This document shows, in pieces, positions 40,475 through 53,656 of a DNA stretch of 64,000 nt (positions are counted from its first letter, which is position 1; the number at the start of each line of letters is the position of its first letter). The position numbers were made by a program, and so were the translations under genes. The notes under the pieces were generated by a model. It did not search any database, was not told the origin of the DNA, and saw nothing but the letters and a program-made list of their open reading frames with translations. The stretch comes from Xylocopa sonorina (Eukaryota > Arthropoda > Insecta > Hymenoptera > Apidae), in contig NW_027490110.1 in the NCBI RefSeq assembly GCF_050948175.1, positions 310,001 through 374,000 of the forward strand, given 5' to 3'.

Positions 40475-41300
40475 TAGAACTCTATTGCTACGATACGTAG
40501 ACATTTGCAAACGCTATTTCCTTGCAAGGAAGTGTCGCATTTACATTCATTTGAAGTGTAGACGAGGAATACATAACACTTCGCAAATCATATTATATCT
40601 TACAATGAAACATAGAAATGAGATGCGATATCGCGTTTTAAGAAGCATTAGAACTCTATTGCTACGATACCTAGACATCTGCAGACGCTATTTCCTAGCA
40701 AGGAAGTGTTGCATTTACATTCATTTGAAGTGTAGACGAGGAATACATAACACTTCGCAAATCATTTTATACCTTACCATGAAACATAGAAATGGGATGC
40801 GATCTCGCGTTTTAAGAAGCATTAGAAATCTATTGCTACGATACGTAGGCATCTGCAAACGCTATTTCCTAGCTAGAAAGTGTCGCATTCACATTCATTT
40901 GAAGTGTAGAAGAGGAAAACATAACACTTCGCTAATCATATTATATCTTACCATGAAACATAGAAATGAGATGCGATATCGCGTTTTAAGAATCATAAGA
41001 ACTCTATTGCTACGATACGTAGACATCTGCAAACGCTATTTCCTTGCAAAGAAGTGTCGCATTTACATTCATTTGAAGTGTAGACTAGGAATACATAACA
41101 CTTCGCAAATCATATTATATCTTACCATGAAACATAGAAATGAGATGCTATATCGCGTTTTAAGAATCATAAGAACTCTATTGCTACGATACGTAGACAT
41201 CTGCAAGCGCTATTTCCTTGCAAGGAAGTGTCGCATTTACATTCAGTTGATGTGTAGACGAGGAATACATAACACTTCGCAAATCATATTATATCTTACC

Positions 41301-41474
41301 ATGAAACATAGAAATGAGATGCGATATCGCGTTTTAAGAAGCATTAGAACTCTATTGCTACGATACGTAGACATCTGCAAGCGCTATTTCCTTGCAAGGA
41401 AGTGTCGCATTTACATTCAGTTGATGTGTAGACGAGGAATACATAACACTTCGCAAATCATATTATATCTTACC
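41301..41474 (+). repeat. Subtype exemplar: ACATTCAGTTGATG monomer
   Basis: It carries TTCAGTTGATGTGTAG in place of TTCATTTGAAGTGTAG, so the GAAGTGT word at offset 123 is lost and cannot pair with ACACTTC downstream. The change is scattered from about 16.5 to 60.7 kb. A close relative with TTCAGTTCATG is found near 20.9, 21.1, 23.7, 25.2, 27.7, 30.3, 36.5, 37.4 and 40.0 kb. Confidence 0.87.
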
Positions 41475-42170
41475 ATGAAACATAGAAATGAGATGCGATA
41501 TCGCGTTTTAAGAAGCATTAGAACTCTATTGCTACGATACGTAGACATCTGCAAACGCTATTTCCTTGCAAGGAAGTGTCGCATTTACATTAATTTGAAG
41601 TGTAGACGAGGAATACATGACACTTCGCAAATCATATTATATCTTATCATGAAACATAGAAATGTGATGCGATATCGCGTTTTAAGAAGCATTAGAACTC
41701 TATTGCTACGATACGTAGACATCTGCAAACGCTATTTCCTTGCAAGGAAGTGTCGCATTTACATTCATTTGATGTGTAGACGAGGAATACATAACACTTC
41801 GCAAATCATATTATATCTTACCATGAAACATAGGAATGAGATGCGATATCGCGTTTTAAGAAGCATGAGAACTCTATTGCTACGATACGTAGACATCTGC
41901 AAACGCTATTTCCTTGCAAGGAAGTGTCGCATTTACATTCATTTGAAGTGTAGACGAGGAATACATGACACTTCGCAAATCATATTATATCTTATCATGA
42001 AACATAGAAATGACATGCGATATCGCGTTTTAAGAAGCATTAGAACACTATTGCTACGATAGGTAGACATTTGCAAACGCTATTTCCTTGCAAGGAAGTG
42101 TCGCATTTACATTCATTTGAAGTGTAGACGAGGAATGCATAACACTTCACAATGAATATTATATCTTATC

Positions 42171-42344
42171 ATGAAACATAGATATGAAATGCAATATCTC
42201 GTTTTAAGAAGCATTAGAACTCTATTGCTACGATACCTAGACATCTGCAGACGCTATTTCCTAGCAAGGAAGTGTCGCATTTACATTCATTTGAAGTGTA
42301 GACGAGGAATACATAACACTTCGCAAATCATTTTATATCTTACC
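42171..42344 (+). repeat. Subtype exemplar: ATATGA...ATGCAATATCTCG marker monomer
   Basis: The left part has AGATATGAAATGCAATATC in place of the GCGATATCGC region, giving a GAGAT/ATCTC inverted word in related copies. The preceding monomer usually ends in GGAATGCATAACACTTCACA followed by ATGAATATTATATCTTATC, so the marker spans a monomer junction. Left-side versions (for example 1076, 1424, 2074) continue with the stop-bearing GCATTTGAAC and TTGCTTCGATACG. Right-side versions continue as the CCTAGACATC subtype, so they are recombinant. Confidence 0.9.
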
Positions 42345-43040
42345 ATGAAACATAGAAATGGGATGCGATCTCGCGTTTTAAGAAGCATTAGAAATCTATT
42401 GCTACGATACGTAGGCATCTGCAAACGCTATTTCCTAGCGAGAAAGTGTCGCATTCACATTCATTTGAAGTGTAGAAGAGGAAAACATAACACTTCGCAA
42501 ATCATATTATATCTTACCATGAAACATAGGAATGAGATGCGATATCGCGTTTTAAGAAGCATTAGAACTCTATTGCTACGATACGTAGACATCTGCAAAC
42601 GCTATTTCCTTGCAAGGAAGTGTCGCATTTACATTCATTTGATGTGTAAACGAGGAATACATAGCACTTCGCAAATCATATTATATCTTACCATGAAACA
42701 TAGAAATGAGATGCGATATCGCGTTTTAAGAATCATAAGAACTCTATTGCTACGATACGTAGACATCTGCAAACGCTATTTCCTTGCAAAGAAGTGTCGC
42801 ATTTACATTCATTTGATGTGTAGACGAGGAATACATAACACTTCGCAAATCATATTATATCTTACCATGAAACATAGAAATGAGATGCGATATCGCGTTC
42901 TAAGAATCATAAAAACTCTATTGCTACGATACGTAGACATCTGCAAACGCTATTTCCTTGCAAAGAAGTGTCGCATTTACATTCATTTGAATCGTAGACG
43001 AGGAATGCATAACACTTCACAATGAATATTATATCTTATC

Positions 43041-44083
43041 ATGAAACATAGATATGAGATGCAATATCTCGTTTTAAGAAGCATTAGAACTCTATTGCTA
43101 CGATACCTAGACATCTGCAGACGCTATTTCCTAGCAAGGAAGTGTCGCATTTACATTCATTTGAAGTGTAGACGAGGAATACATAACACTTCGCAAATCA
43201 TTTTATATCTAACCATGAAACATAGAAATGGGATGCGATCTCGCGATTTAAGATGCATTAGAAATCTATTGCTACGATACGTAGGCATCTGCAAACGCTA
43301 TTTCCTAGCGAGAAAGTGTCGCATTCACATTCATTTGAAGTGTAGACGAGGAAAACATAACACTTCGCAAATCATATTATATCTTACCATGAAACATAGA
43401 AATGAGATGCGATATCGCGTTTAAGAAGCATTAGAACTCTATTGCTACGATACCTAGACATCTGCAGACGCTATTTCCTAGCAATGAAGTGTCGCATTTA
43501 CATTCATTTGAAGTGTAGACGAGGAATACATAACACTTCGCAAGTCATATTATATCTAACCATGAAACATAGAAATGAGATGCGATATCGCGTTTTAAGA
43601 AGCATTAGAACTCTATTGCTACGATACGTAGACATCTGCAAACGCTATTTCCTTGCAAGGAAGTGTCGCATTTACATTCATTTGATGTGTAGACGAGGAA
43701 TACATAACACTTCGCAAATCATATTATATCTTACCATGAAACATAGGAATGAGATGCGATATCGCGTTTTAAGAAGCATGAGAACTCTATTGCTACGATA
43801 CGTAGACATCTGCAAACGCTATTTCCTTGCAAGGAAGTGTCGCATTTACATTCATTTGAAGTGTAGACGAGGAATACATGACACTTCGCAAATCATATTA
43901 TATCTTATCATGAAACATAGAAATGACATGCGATATCGCGTTTTAAGAAGCATTAGAACACTATTGCTACGATAGGTAGACATTTGCAAACGCTATTTCC
44001 TTGCAAGGAAGTGTCGCATTTACATTCATTTGAAGTGTAGACGAGGAATGCATAACACTTCACAATGAATATTATATCTTATC
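43041..44083 (+). repeat. Six-monomer block U, copy 1
   Basis: The block contains a marker monomer, a GCGATTTAAGATGC monomer, a GCAATGAAGTG monomer, a near-canonical monomer, an AAGCATGAGAAC monomer and a TAG-type monomer with AATGACATGCG. The same order returns at 52613, 55223 and 62357. This copy is 1043 bp because of a T deletion at about 43420. Confidence 0.9.
43416..43431 (+). other. T4-to-T3 deletion in block U copy 1
   Basis: GCGTTTAAGAAGCATTAG. The equivalent monomers of the other three block U copies (52613, 55223 and 62357 blocks) have the full T4, so this deletion is specific to this copy. Confidence 0.9.
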
Positions 44084-44203
44084 ATGAAACATAGATATGA
44101 AATGCAATATCTCGTTTTAAGAAGCATTAGAACTCTATTGCTATGATACCTAGACATCTGCAGACGCTATTTCCTAGCAAGGAAGTGTCGCATTTACATT
44201 CAT

Positions 44204-46156
44204 TTGAAGTGTAGACGAGGAATACATAACACTTCGCAAATCATTTTATATCTTACCATGAAACATAGAAATGGGATGCGATCTCGCGTTTTAAGAAGCA
44301 TTAGAAATCTATTGCTACGATACGTAGGCATCTGCAAACGCTATTTCCTAGCGAGAAAGTGTCGCATTCACATTCATTTGAAGTGTAGACGAGGAAAACA
44401 TAACACTTCGCAAATCATATTATATCTTACCATGAAACATAGAAATGAGATGCGATATCGCGTTTTAAGAAGCATTAGAACTCTATTGCTACGATACGTA
44501 GACATTTGCAAACGCTATTTCCTTGCAAGGAAGTGTCGCATTTACATTCATTTGAAGTGTAGACCAGGAATACATAACACTTCGCAAATCATATTATATC
44601 TTACCATGAAACATAGAAATGAGATGCGATATCGCGTTTTAAGAATCATTAGAACTCTATTGCTACGATACCTAGACATCTGCAGACGCTATTTCCTAGC
44701 AAGGAAGTGTCGCATTTACATTCATTTGAAGTGTAGACGAGGAATACATAACACTTCGCAAATCATTTTATACCTTACCATGAAACATAGAAATGGGATG
44801 CGATCTCGCGTTTTTAGAAGCATTAGAAATCTATTGCTACGATACGTAGGCATCTGCAAACGCTATTTCCTAGCGAGAAAGTGTCGCATTCACATTCATT
44901 TGAAGTGTAGAAGAGGAAAACATAACACTTCGCAAATCATATTATATCTTACCATGAAACATAGAAATGAGATGCGATATCGCGATTTAAGAAGCATTAG
45001 AACTCTATTGCTACGATACGTAGACATCTGCAAGCGCTATTTCCTTGCAAGGAAGTGTCGCATTTACATTCAGTTGATGTGTAGACGAGGAATACATAAC
45101 ACTTCGCAAATCATATTATATCTTACCATGAAAGATAGAAATGAGATGCGATATCGCGTTTTAAGAAGCATTAGAACTCTATTGCTACGATACGTAGACA
45201 TCTGCAAACGCTATTTCCTTGCAAGGAAGTGTCGCATTTACGTTCATTTGAAGTGTAGACGAGGAATACATGACACTTCGCAAATCATATTATATCTTAT
45301 CATGAAACATAGAAATGAGATGCGATATCGCGTTTTAGGAAGCATTAGAACACTATTGCTACGATACGTAGACATCTGCAAACGCTATTTCCTTGCAAGG
45401 AAGTGTCGCATTTACATTCATTTGATGTGTAAACGAGGAATACATAACACTTCGCAAATCATATTATATCTTACCATGAAACATAGAAATGAGATGCGAT
45501 ATCGCGTTTTAAGAATCATAAGAACTCTATTGCTACGATACGTAGACATCTGCAAACGCTATTTCCTTGCAAGGAAGTGTCGCATTTACATTCATTTGAA
45601 GTGTAGACGAGGAATACATGACACTTCGCAAATCATATTATATCTTACCATGAAACATAGGAATGAGATGCGATATCGCGTTTTAAGAAGCATTAGAACT
45701 CTATTGCTACGATACGTAGACATCTGCAAACGCTATTTCCTTGCAAGGAAGTGTCGCATTTACATTCATTTGATGTGTAAACGAGGAATACATAGCACTT
45801 CGCAAATCATATTATATCTTACCATGAAACATAGAAATGAGATGCGATATCGCGTTTTAAGAATCATAAGAACTCTATTGCTACGATACGTAGACATCTG
45901 CAAACGCTATTTCCTTGCAAAGAAGTGTCGCATTTACATTCATTTGATGTGTAGACGAGGAATACATAACACTTCGCAAATCATATTATATCTTACCATG
46001 AAACATAGAAATGAGATGCGATATCGCGTTCTAAGAATCATAAAAACTCTATTGCTACGATACGTAGACATCTGCAAACGCTATTTCCTTGCAAAGAAGT
46101 GTCGCATTTACATTCATTTGAATCGTAGACGAGGAATGCATAACACTTCACAATGA
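44204..46156 (+). other. Longest open frame (650 codons), not thought to be a gene
   Basis: The frame stays open across about 11 monomers because each contributes 58 sense codons. It ends where a marker-junction CGTAGACG monomer supplies CACAATGAA (TGA). The product would be a 58-residue repeat very rich in Arg, Lys, Ile and Leu, with no recognisable domain, signal peptide or membrane segment. No independent promoter, intron or upstream unique sequence exists. Subtype differences often change residues, and stop-bearing variants are copied freely. I read it as a consequence of the repeat length and phase. Shorter runs of the same kind occur throughout (for example 27683-29539, 56267-58165). 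Confidence 0.85.
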
Positions 46157-46345
46157 ATATTATATCTTATCATGAAACATAGATATGAGATGCAATATCT
46201 CGTTTTAAGAAGCATTAGAACTCTATTGCTACGATACCTAGACATCTGCAGACGCTATTTCCTAGCAAGGAAGTGTCGCATTTACATTCATTTGAAGTGT
46301 AGACGAGGAATACATAACACTTCGCAAATCATTTTATATCTTACC

Positions 46346-46519
46346 ATGAAACATAGAAATGGGATGCGATCTCGCGTTTTAAGAAGCATTAGAAATCTAT
46401 TGCTACGATACGTAGGCATCTGCAAACGCTATTTCCTAGCGAGAAAGTGTCGCATTCACATTCATTTGAAGTGTAGACGAGGAAAACATAACACTTCGCA
46501 AATCATATTATATCTTACC
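46346..46519 (+). repeat. Subtype exemplar: GGGATGCGATCTCGC monomer
   Basis: Diagnostic changes run along the whole unit: AAATGGGATGCGATCTCGC (loss of GATATC), TTAGAAATC, ACGTAGGCATC, TTCCTAGCGAGAAAG, GCATTCACATTC and GAGGAAAACATAAC. It is first seen near 21300 (as GATCACGC). In the marker-led blocks it usually follows a marker monomer and precedes a near-canonical one. It is the most divergent of the abundant subtypes. Confidence 0.9.
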
Positions 46520-49500
46520 ATGAAACATAGAAATGAGATGCGATATCGCGTTTTAAGAAGCATTAGAACTCTATTGCTACGATACGTAGACATTTGCAAA
46601 CGCTATTTCCTTGCAAGGAAGTGTCGCATTTACATTCATTTGAAGTGTAGACCAGGAATACATAACACTTCGCAAATCATATTATATCTTACCATGAAAC
46701 ATAGAAATGAGATGCGATATCGCGTTTTAAGAATCATTAGAACTCTATTGCTACGATACCTAGACATCTGCAGACGCTATTTCCTAGCAAGGAAGTGTCG
46801 CATTTACATTCATTTGAAGTGTAGACGAGGAATACATAACACTTCGCAAATCATTTTATACCTTACCATGAAACATAGAAATGGGATGCGATCTCGCGTT
46901 TTTAGAAGCATTAGAAATCTATTGCTACGATACGTAGGCATCTGCAAACGCTATTTCCTAGCGAGAAAGTGTCGCATTCACATTCATTTGAAGTGTAGAA
47001 GAGGAAAACATAACACTTCGCAAATCATATTATATCTTACCATGAAACATAGAAATGAGATGCGATATCGCGATTTAAGAAGCATTAGAACTCTATTGCT
47101 ACGATACGTAGACATCTGCAAGCGCTATTTCCTTGCAAGGAAGTGTCGCATTTACATTCAGTTGATGTGTAGACGAGGAATACATAACACTTCGCAAATC
47201 ATATTATATCTTACCATGAAAGATAGAAATGAGATGCGATATCGCGTTTTAAGAAGCATTAGAACTCTATTGCTACGATACGTAGACATCTGCAAACGCT
47301 ATTTCCTTGCAAGGAAGTGTCGCATTTACGTTCATTTGAAGTGTAGACGAGGAATACATGACACTTCGCAAATCATATTATATCTTATCATGAAACATAG
47401 AAATGAGATGCGATATCGCGTTTTAGGAAGCATTAGAACACTATTGCTACGATACGTAGACATCTGCAAACGCTATTTCCTTGCAAGGAAGTGTCGCATT
47501 TACATTCATTTGATGTGTAAACGAGGAATACATAACACTTCGCAAATCATATTATATCTTACCATGAAACATAGAAATGAGATGCTATATCGCGTTTTAA
47601 GAATCATAAGAACTCTATTGCTACGATACGTAGACATCTGCAAACGCTATTTCCTTGCAAGGAAGTGTCGCATTTACATTCATTTGAAGTGTAGACGAGG
47701 AATACATGACACTTCGCAAATCATATTATATCTTATCATGAAACATAGAAATGACATGCGATATCGCGTTTTAAGAAGCATTAGAACACTATTGCTACGA
47801 TAGGTAGACATTTGCAAACGCTATTTCCTTGCAAGGAAGTGTCGCATTTACATTCATTTGAAGTGTAGACGAGGAATGCATAACACTTCACAATGAATAT
47901 TATATCTTATCATGAAACATAGATATGAAATGCAATATCTCGTTTTAAGAAGCATTAGAACTCTATTGCTACGATACCTAGACATCTGCAGACGCTATTT
48001 CCTAGCAAGGAAGTGTCGCATTTACATTCATTTGAAGTGTAGACGAGGAATACATAACACTTCGCAAATCATTTTATATCTTACCATGAAACATAGAAAT
48101 GGGATGCGATCTCGCGTTTTAAGAAGCATTAGAAATCTATTGCTACGATACGTAGGCATCTGCAAACGCTATTTCCTAGCGAGAAAGTGTCGCATTCACA
48201 TTCATTTGAAGTGTAGAAGAGGAAAACATAACACTTCGCAAATCATATTATATCTTACCATGAAACATAGGAATGAGATGCGATATCGCGTTTTAAGAAG
48301 CATTAGAACTCTATTGCTACGATACGTAAACATCTGCAAACGCTATTTCCTTGCAAGGAAGTGTCGCATTTACATTCATTTGATGTGTAAACGAGGAATA
48401 CATAGCACTTCGCAAATCATATTATATCTTACCATGAAACATAGAAATGAGATGCGATATCGCGTTTTAAGAATCATAAGAACTCTATTGCTACGATACG
48501 TAGACATCTGCAAACGCTATTTCCTTGCAAAGAAGTGTCGCATTTACATTCATTTGATGTGTAGACGAGGAATACATAACACTTCGCAAATCATATTATA
48601 TCTTACCATGAAACATAGAAATGAGATGCGATATCGCGTTTTAAGAAGCATTAGAACACTATTGCTACGATAGGTAGACATTTGCAAACGCTATTTCCTT
48701 GCAAGGAAGTGTCGCATTTACATTCATTTGAAGTGTAGACGAGGAATGCATAACACTTCACAATGAATATTATATCTTATCATGAAACATAAATATGAAA
48801 TGCAATATCTCGTTTTAAGAAGCATTAGAACTCTATTGCTACGATACCTAGACATCTGCAGACGCTATTTCCTAGCAAGGAAGTGTCGCATTTACATTCA
48901 TTTGAAGTGTAGACGAGGAATACATAACACTTCGCAAATCATATTATATCTTACCATGAGACATAGGAATGAGATGCGATATCGCGTTTTAAGAAGCATG
49001 AGAACTCTATTGCTACGATACGTAGACATCTGCAAACGCTATTTCCTTGCAAGGAAGTGTCGCATTTACATTCATTTGATGTGTAAACGAGGAATACATA
49101 ACACTTCGCAAATCATATTATATCTTACCATGAAACATAGAAATGAGATGCGATATCGCGTTTTAAGAATCATAAGAACTCTATTGCTACGATACGTAGA
49201 CATCTGCAAACGCTATTTCCTTGCAAGGAAGTGTCGCATTTACATTCATTTGAAGTGTAGACGAGGAATACATGACACTTCGCAAATCATATTATATCTT
49301 ATCATGAAACATAGAAATGACATGCGATATCGCATTTTAAGAAGCATTAGAACACTATTGCTACGATAGGTAGACATTTGCAAACGCTATTTCCTTGCAA
49401 GGAAGTGTCGCATTTACATTCATTTGAAGTGTAGACGAGGAATGCATAACACTTCACAATGAATATTATATCTTATCATGAAACATAGATATGAAATGCA

Positions 49501-49915
49501 ATATCTCGTTTTAAGAAGCATTAGAACTCTATTGCTACGATACCTAGACATCTGCAGACGCTATTTCCTAGCAAGGAAGTGTCGCATTTACATTCATTTG
49601 AAGTGTAGACGAGGAATACATAACACTTCGCAAATCATTTTATATCTTACCATGAAACATAGAAATGGGACGCGATCTCGCGTTTTAAGAAGCATTAGAA
49701 ATCTATTGCTACGATACGTAGGCATCTGCAAACGCTATTTCCTAGCGAGAAAGTGTCGCATTCACATTCATTTGAAGTGTAGAAGAGGAAAACATAACAC
49801 TTCGCAAATCATATTATATCTTACCATGAAACATAGGAATGAGATGCGATATCGCGTTTTAAGAAGCATTAGAACTCTATTGCTACGATACGTAGACATC
49901 TGCAAACGCTATTTC

Positions 49916-49928
49916 CTTGCAAAGGAAG
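49916..49928 (+). other. Single A insertion
   Basis: CTTGCAAAGGAAGTG has one extra A relative to CTTGCAAGGAAGTG. It lies 114 bp before the T insertion at 50032, in the adjacent monomer. Confidence 0.9.
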
Positions 49929-50029
49929 TGTCGCATTTACATTCATTTGATGTGTAAACGAGGAATACATAGCACTTCGCAAATCATATTATATCTTACC
50001 ATGAAACATAGAAATGAGATGCGATATCG

Positions 50030-50040
50030 CGTTTTTAAGA
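50030..50040 (+). other. T4-to-T5 insertion
   Basis: GCGTTTTTAAGAATC has five T where every comparable monomer has four. Equivalent monomers at about 42.7, 45.8 and 48.5 kb have T4. Confidence 0.9.
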
Positions 50041-51489
50041 ATCATAAGAACTCTATTGCTACGATACGTAGACATCTGCAAACGCTATTTCCTTGCAAAG
50101 AAGTGTCGCATTTACATTCATTTGATGTGTAGACGAGGAATACATAACACTTCGCAAATCATATTATATCTTACCATGAAACATAGAAATGAGATGCGAT
50201 ATCGCGTTCTAAGAATCATAAAAACTCTATTGCTACGATACGTAGACATCTGCAAACGCTATTTCCTTGCAAAGAAGTGTCGCATTTACATTCATTTGAA
50301 TCGTAGACGAGGAATGCATAACACTTCACAATGAATATTATATCTTATCATGAAACATAGATATGAGATGCAATATCTCGTTTTAAGAAGCATTAGAACT
50401 CTATTGCTACGATACCTAGACATCTGCAGACGCTATTTCCTAGCAAGGAAGTGTCGCATTTACATTCATTTGAAGTGTAGACGAGGAATACATAACACTT
50501 CGCAAGTCATATTATATCTAACCATGAAACATAGAAATGAGATGCGATATCGCGTTTTAAGAAGCATTAGAACTCTATTGCTACGATACGTAGACATCTG
50601 CAAACGCTATTTCCTTGCAAGGAAGTGTCGCATTTACATTCATTTGATGTGTAGACGAGGAATACATAACACTTCGCAAATCATATTATATCTTACCATG
50701 AAGCATAGGAATGAGATGCGATATCGCGTTTTAAGAAGCATGAGAACTCTATTGCTACGATACGTAGACATCTGCAAACGCTATTTCCTTGCAAGGAAGT
50801 GTCGCATTTACATTCATTTGAAGTGTAGACGAGGAATACATGACACTTCGCAAATCATATTATATCTTATCATGAAACATAGAAATGACATGCGATATCG
50901 CGTTTTAAGAAGCATTAGAACACTATTGCTACGATAGGTAGACATTTGCAAACGCTATTTCCTTGCAAGGAAGTGTCGCATTTACATTCATTTGAAGTGT
51001 AGACGAGGAATGCATAACACTTCACAATGAATATTATATCTTATCATGAAACATAGATATGAAATGCAATATCTCGTTTTAAGAAGCATTAGAACTCTAT
51101 TGCTACGATACCTAGACATCTGCAGACGCTATTTCCTAGCAAGGAAGTGTCGCATTTACATTCATTTGAAGTGTAGACGAGGAATACATAACACTTCGCA
51201 AATCATTTTATATCTTACCATGAAACATAGAAATGGGATGCGATCTCGCGTTTTAAGAAGCATTAGAAATCTATTGCTACGATACGTAGGCATCTGCAAA
51301 CGCTATTTCCTAGCGAGAAAGTGTCGCATTCACATTCATTTGAAGTGTAGACGAGGAAAACATAACACTTCGCAAATCATATTATATCTTACCATGAAAC
51401 ATAGAAATGAGATGCGATATCGCGTTTTAAGAAGCATTAGAACTCTATTGCTACGATACGTAGACATTTGCAAACGCTATTTCCTTGCA

Positions 51490-51502
51490 AGGAAGTCGTC
51501 GC
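51490..51502 (+). other. Single C insertion
   Basis: GGAAGTCGTCGC has one extra base relative to GGAAGTGTCGC. The two other copies of this 15-monomer unit lack it. Confidence 0.9.
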
Positions 51503-52264
51503 ATTTACATTCATTTGAAGTGTAGACCAGGAATACATAACACTTCGCAAATCATATTATATCTTACCATGAAACATAGAAATGAGATGCGATATCGCGT
51601 TTTAAGAATCATTAGAACTCTATTGCTACGATACCTAGACATCTGCAGACGCTATTTCCTAGCAAGGAAGTGTCGCATTTACATTCATTTGAAGTGTAGA
51701 CCAGGAATACATAACACTTCGCAAATCATTTTATACCTTACCATGAAACATAGAAATGGGATGCGATCTCGCGTTTTTAGAAGCATTAGAAATCTATTGC
51801 TACGATACGTAGGCATCTGCAAACGCTATTTCCTAGCGAGAAAGTGTCGCATTCACATTCATTTGAAGTGTAGAAGAGGAAAACATAACACTTCGCAAAT
51901 CATATTATATCTTACCATGAAACATAGAAATGAGATGCGATATCGCGATTTAAGAAGCATTAGAACTCTATTGCTACGATACGTAGACATCTGCAAACGC
52001 TATTTCCTTGCAAAGAAGTGTCGCATTTACATTCATTTGATGTGTAGACGAGGAATACATAACACTTCGCAAATCATATTATATCTTACCATGAAACATA
52101 GAAATGAGATGCGATATCGCGTTTTAAGAATCATAAGAACAATATTGCTACGATACGTAGACATCTGCAAACGCTATTTCCTTGCAAAGAAGTGTCGCAT
52201 TTACATTCATTTGATGTGTAGACGAGGAATACATAACACTTCGCAAATCATATTATATCTTACC

Positions 52265-52438
52265 ATGAAACATAGAAATGAGATGCGATATCGCGTTTTA
52301 AGAATCATAAGAACTCTATTGCTACGATACGTAGACATCTGCAAACGCTATTTCCTTGCAAAGAAGTGTCGCATTTACATTCATTTGATGTGTAGACGAG
52401 GAATACATAACACTTCGCAAATCATATTATATCTTACC
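52265..52438 (+). repeat. Subtype exemplar: ATCATAAGAAC with GCAAAGAAG
   Basis: GTTTTAAGAATCATAAGAAC replaces AAGCATTAGAAC, and TTCCTTGCAAAGAA replaces the 14-bp palindrome, losing perfect symmetry by one base. The subtype is present from the left edge to the right edge and often occurs in runs of two to four, so it is an old and widespread variant. Confidence 0.88.
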
Positions 52439-53482
52439 ATGAAACATAGAAATGAGATGCGATATCGCGTTCTAAGAATCATAAAAACTCTATTGCTACG
52501 ATACGTAGACATCTGCAAACGCTATTTCCTTGCAAAGAAGTGTCGCATTTACATTCATTTGAATCGTAGACGAGGAATGCATAACACTTCACAATGAATA
52601 TTATATCTTATCATGAAACATAGATATGAGATGCAATATCTCGTTTTAAGAAGCATTAGAACTCTATTGCTACGATACCTAGACATCTGCAGACGCTATT
52701 TCCTAGCAAGGAAGTGTCGCATTTACATTCATTTGAAGTGTAGACGAGGAATACATAACACTTCGCAAATCATTTTATATCTAACCATGAAACATAGAAA
52801 TGGGATGCGATCTCGCGATTTAAGATGCATTAGAAATCTATTGCTACGATACGTAGGCATCTGCAAACGCTATTTCCTAGCGAGAAAGTGTCGCATTCAC
52901 ATTCATTTGAAGTGTAGACGAGGAAAACATAACACTTCGCAAATCATATTATATCTTACCATGAAACATAGAAATGAGATGCGATATCGCGTTTTAAGAA
53001 GCATTAGAACTCTATTGCTACGATACCTAGACATCTGCAGACGCTATTTCCTAGCAATGAAGTGTCGCATTTACATTCATTTGAAGTGTAGACGAGGAAT
53101 ACATAACACTTCGCAAGTCATATTATATCTAACCATGAAACATAGAAATGAGATGCGATATCGCGTTTTAAGAAGCATTAGAACTCTATTGCTACGATAC
53201 GTAGACATCTGCAAACGCTATTTCCTTGCAAGGAAGTGTCGCATTTACATTCATTTGATGTGTAGACGAGGAATACATAACACTTCGCAAATCATATTAT
53301 ATCTTACCATGAAACATAGGAATGAGATGCGATATCGCGTTTTAAGAAGCATGAGAACTCTATTGCTACGATACGTAGACATCTGCAAACGCTATTTCCT
53401 TGCAAGGAAGTGTCGCATTTACATTCATTTGAAGTGTAGACGAGGAATACATGACACTTCGCAAATCATATTATATCTTATC

Positions 53483-53656
53483 ATGAAACATAGAAATGAC
53501 ATGCGATATCGCGTTTTAAGAAGCATTAGAACACTATTGCTACGATAGGTAGACATTTGCAAACGCTATTTCCTTGCAAGGAAGTGTCGCATTTACATTC
53601 ATTTGAAGTGTAGACGAGGAATGCATAACACTTCACAATGAATATTATATCTTATC
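53483..53656 (+). repeat. Subtype exemplar: ACGATAGG monomer (in-frame TAG)
   Basis: ACACTATTGCTACGATAGG replaces CTCTATTGCTACGATACG, so the frame carries TAG (53546-53548), and GACATTTGC replaces GACATCTGC. It is almost always preceded by a monomer ending in ATACATGACAC and CTTATC, so the two behave as a linked dimer. I count roughly 30 such ends right of 16.8 kb. An older form with GCGACATCGCGTTC occurs on the left (3659, 5701, 9877, 13009, 13879). Confidence 0.88.

Larger units (their letters stand above)
40084..42170 (+). repeat. Block of 12 monomers, 15 registers after 37477
   Basis: The first monomers (AAACGCAATTTCC, GGAATGCATAACACTTCGC, GCGTATTCAGAAGC) repeat those from 37477 at 2607 bp, that is 15 monomers less three 1-bp deletions. 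Its third monomer has GCGTTTAAGAAGCATTAG: the T deletion is shared but the AGAATT change is not. Later monomers include a pair of adjacent ACATTCAGTTGATG copies near 41.2 and 41.4 kb. Confidence 0.85.
42171..51045 (+). repeat. Marker-led variable blocks, 51 monomers
   Basis: Marker monomers beginning ATGAAACATA(G/A)ATATGA with ATGCAATATCTCG lie at 42171, 43041, 44084, 46172, 47912, 48782, 49478 and 50350, giving blocks of 5, 6, 12, 10, 5, 4, 5 and 4 monomers. Blocks share the same internal order of subtypes but differ by whole-monomer losses. Block 44084 (12 monomers) and the next block from 46172 are nearly identical over about 1.4 kb. One base is deleted and two are inserted in this block. 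Confidence 0.87.
51046..53656 (+). repeat. 15-monomer unit, copy 1 (2611 bp)
   Basis: A 9-monomer part (51046-52612) followed by the 6-monomer block U (52613-53656). The extra base is in GGAAGTCGTCGC near 51496, absent from the other copies. Rare shared markers include two successive TAGACCAGGAATAC monomers, GCGATTTAAGAAGC and AGAACAATATTGC. Confidence 0.93.

Noticed and set aside
34411..51502. Single-base indels as programmed frameshift sites
   Set aside because: There is no evidence the repeat is translated, and homopolymer length change or assembly error explains them better.
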